DNA of 64,000 nt from Candidatus Accumulibacter sp. ACC003 (lineage in GTDB: Bacteria > Pseudomonadota > Gammaproteobacteria > Burkholderiales > Rhodocyclaceae). Both the position numbers and the translations under genes were made by a program. The stretch covers positions 761,001 through 825,000 of the forward strand of contig NZ_CAJQTX010000001.1 of NCBI RefSeq assembly GCF_907163085.1, in the 5' to 3' direction. Positions 63,449 through 64,000 of this stretch are shown here, piece by piece; the first letter of the stretch is position 1; each line of letters begins with the position of its first letter. A model generated the notes under the pieces. It searched no databases. It was given only the letters and a program-made list of their open reading frames with translations, and was not told where the DNA came from.

Positions 63449-64000
63449 AAGTAAGTCTGGCTGGCCTGATGTCCCGTACGGCAATACACGATGACCATCG
63501 TATCTTTGGAGGGAATGATCTCACTGTATGCTGCCGTCAAGGCGGCGGTCGACTTGAATGAGACGGCTTTGTTTGAACCTATCACCAGATCTTCCGTGAA
63601 CGGGCGGCTGATCGCGCCGGGGATATGGCCGGCACGAGCTTCGTCCGATTTTTTCCCCGTGTAGTAGTCCGTTGGCCGGACGTCAATAATCACGACACCC
63701 GGCTTGCCGAGTTGAGTGACCACTGTTTGGAAATCGACAGTGAAGTTATCGGCGTTCGTTTGCAGCGGGTATTTCGAGTTGCTTACGCCGGGCAACGTTG
63801 TGTCAGCGGGACGGCCTGCCTGCACCCACTTGACGTACCCCCCGTTCATAACGGCGTAGTTCATGTGCCCCATCCGCTCGAACGCCATGCCGGCTAGAGT
63901 GGTGTCATACAACTTCTCGCCGGACACCATGACGATGGTGTCGGAGGACTGCAGCCCCAGGAGCGAGAACTGGGCAGCGAGCATCGGGGGTGGCAGAAGT
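63449..64000 (-). pseudogene. rhodanese-type sulfurtransferase, N-terminal part (open at window edge)
   Basis: The frame enters from the right edge of the window (LLPPPMLAAQFSLLGLQ) and encodes most of a two-domain thiosulfate sulfurtransferase: an inactive-type first domain (TIVMVSGEKLYDTTLAGMAF) and a catalytic domain with VIIDVRPTDYYTG, AGHIPGAISRPF and the active loop VYCRTGHQAS. It then meets the IS end at 63448. The catalytic Cys remains, but the last 42 residues are on the other side of the IS. The read-through frame runs into the IS to 63268 and would make an aberrant tail. Confidence 0.92.

Overview
This is high-GC (roughly 60-65%) proteobacterial chromosome. The gene content suggests a betaproteobacterium of the Rhodocyclales, in the style of Candidatus Accumulibacter, Zoogloea or Dechloromonas: a PEP-CTERM mini-protein behind a consensus sigma-54 promoter, EttA, a LysR-controlled ferredoxin-NADP reductase, an mltG-tmk-holB-pilZ-tatD run, and a heavy load of insertion sequences. 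The taxonomic call is an inference; no rRNA or tRNA gene was found in the window.

Layout. 1-4.5 kb: a gene end, a NodU/CmcH-type carbamoyltransferase, then pgk and tpiA closed by a strong terminator. 4.8-6.6 kb: an ISAs1-family transposase fused to an N-terminal DruA-like (DUF4338) domain and split by a -1 frameshift at A AAA AAG. 6.7-13 kb: a c-heme Tll0287/HAMP membrane sensor, a Ser/Thr kinase, ettA, and the divergent fpr/lysR pair. 13.4-23.7 kb: a sigma-54-driven 48-aa PEP-CTERM peptide and a giant 3195-aa repeat adhesin, probably a type I secretion substrate, carrying five near-identical 708-bp tandem units. 23.8-25.9 kb: HD-GYP response regulator, CZB protein, cyclic-nucleotide-binding protein.

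25.9-32.4 kb is a nested transposon site that can be reconstructed to the base. A family-4 glycosyltransferase gene was cut by an IS66-type element (27221-32279, 8-bp target duplication GAGCGAGT). That element carries a DruA-like passenger gene translationally coupled to tnpC, and the passenger was itself cut by a 2376-bp IS (27399-29774, 5-bp duplication CAGTT). A second, almost identical copy of the inner IS (61073-63448, duplication AAGTA) interrupts a rhodanese gene at the right edge of the window.

32.5-46 kb is ordinary core genome: tadA, L,D-transpeptidase, NRDE protein, ygfZ, mltG-tmk-holB-pilZ-tatD-ankyrin operon, an exonuclease with a degenerate GIY-YIG domain, an alpha/beta hydrolase, an exported orphan and fumC. 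46-60.5 kb holds a PAS histidine kinase, an AT-richer methyltransferase, a decayed IS1595 fragment, and an envelope/stress group: a 2915-aa cyclic beta-1,2-glucan synthase, an AI-2E-type permease, a BON lipoprotein and a GlsB/YeaQ protein.

The most unusual content is the repeated link between DruA-like domains and two unrelated transposases, the nested disruption, the repeat adhesin with paired cysteines, and the minimal signal-plus-sorting-tag PEP-CTERM peptide. All calls come from reading the sequence; no database search was run.
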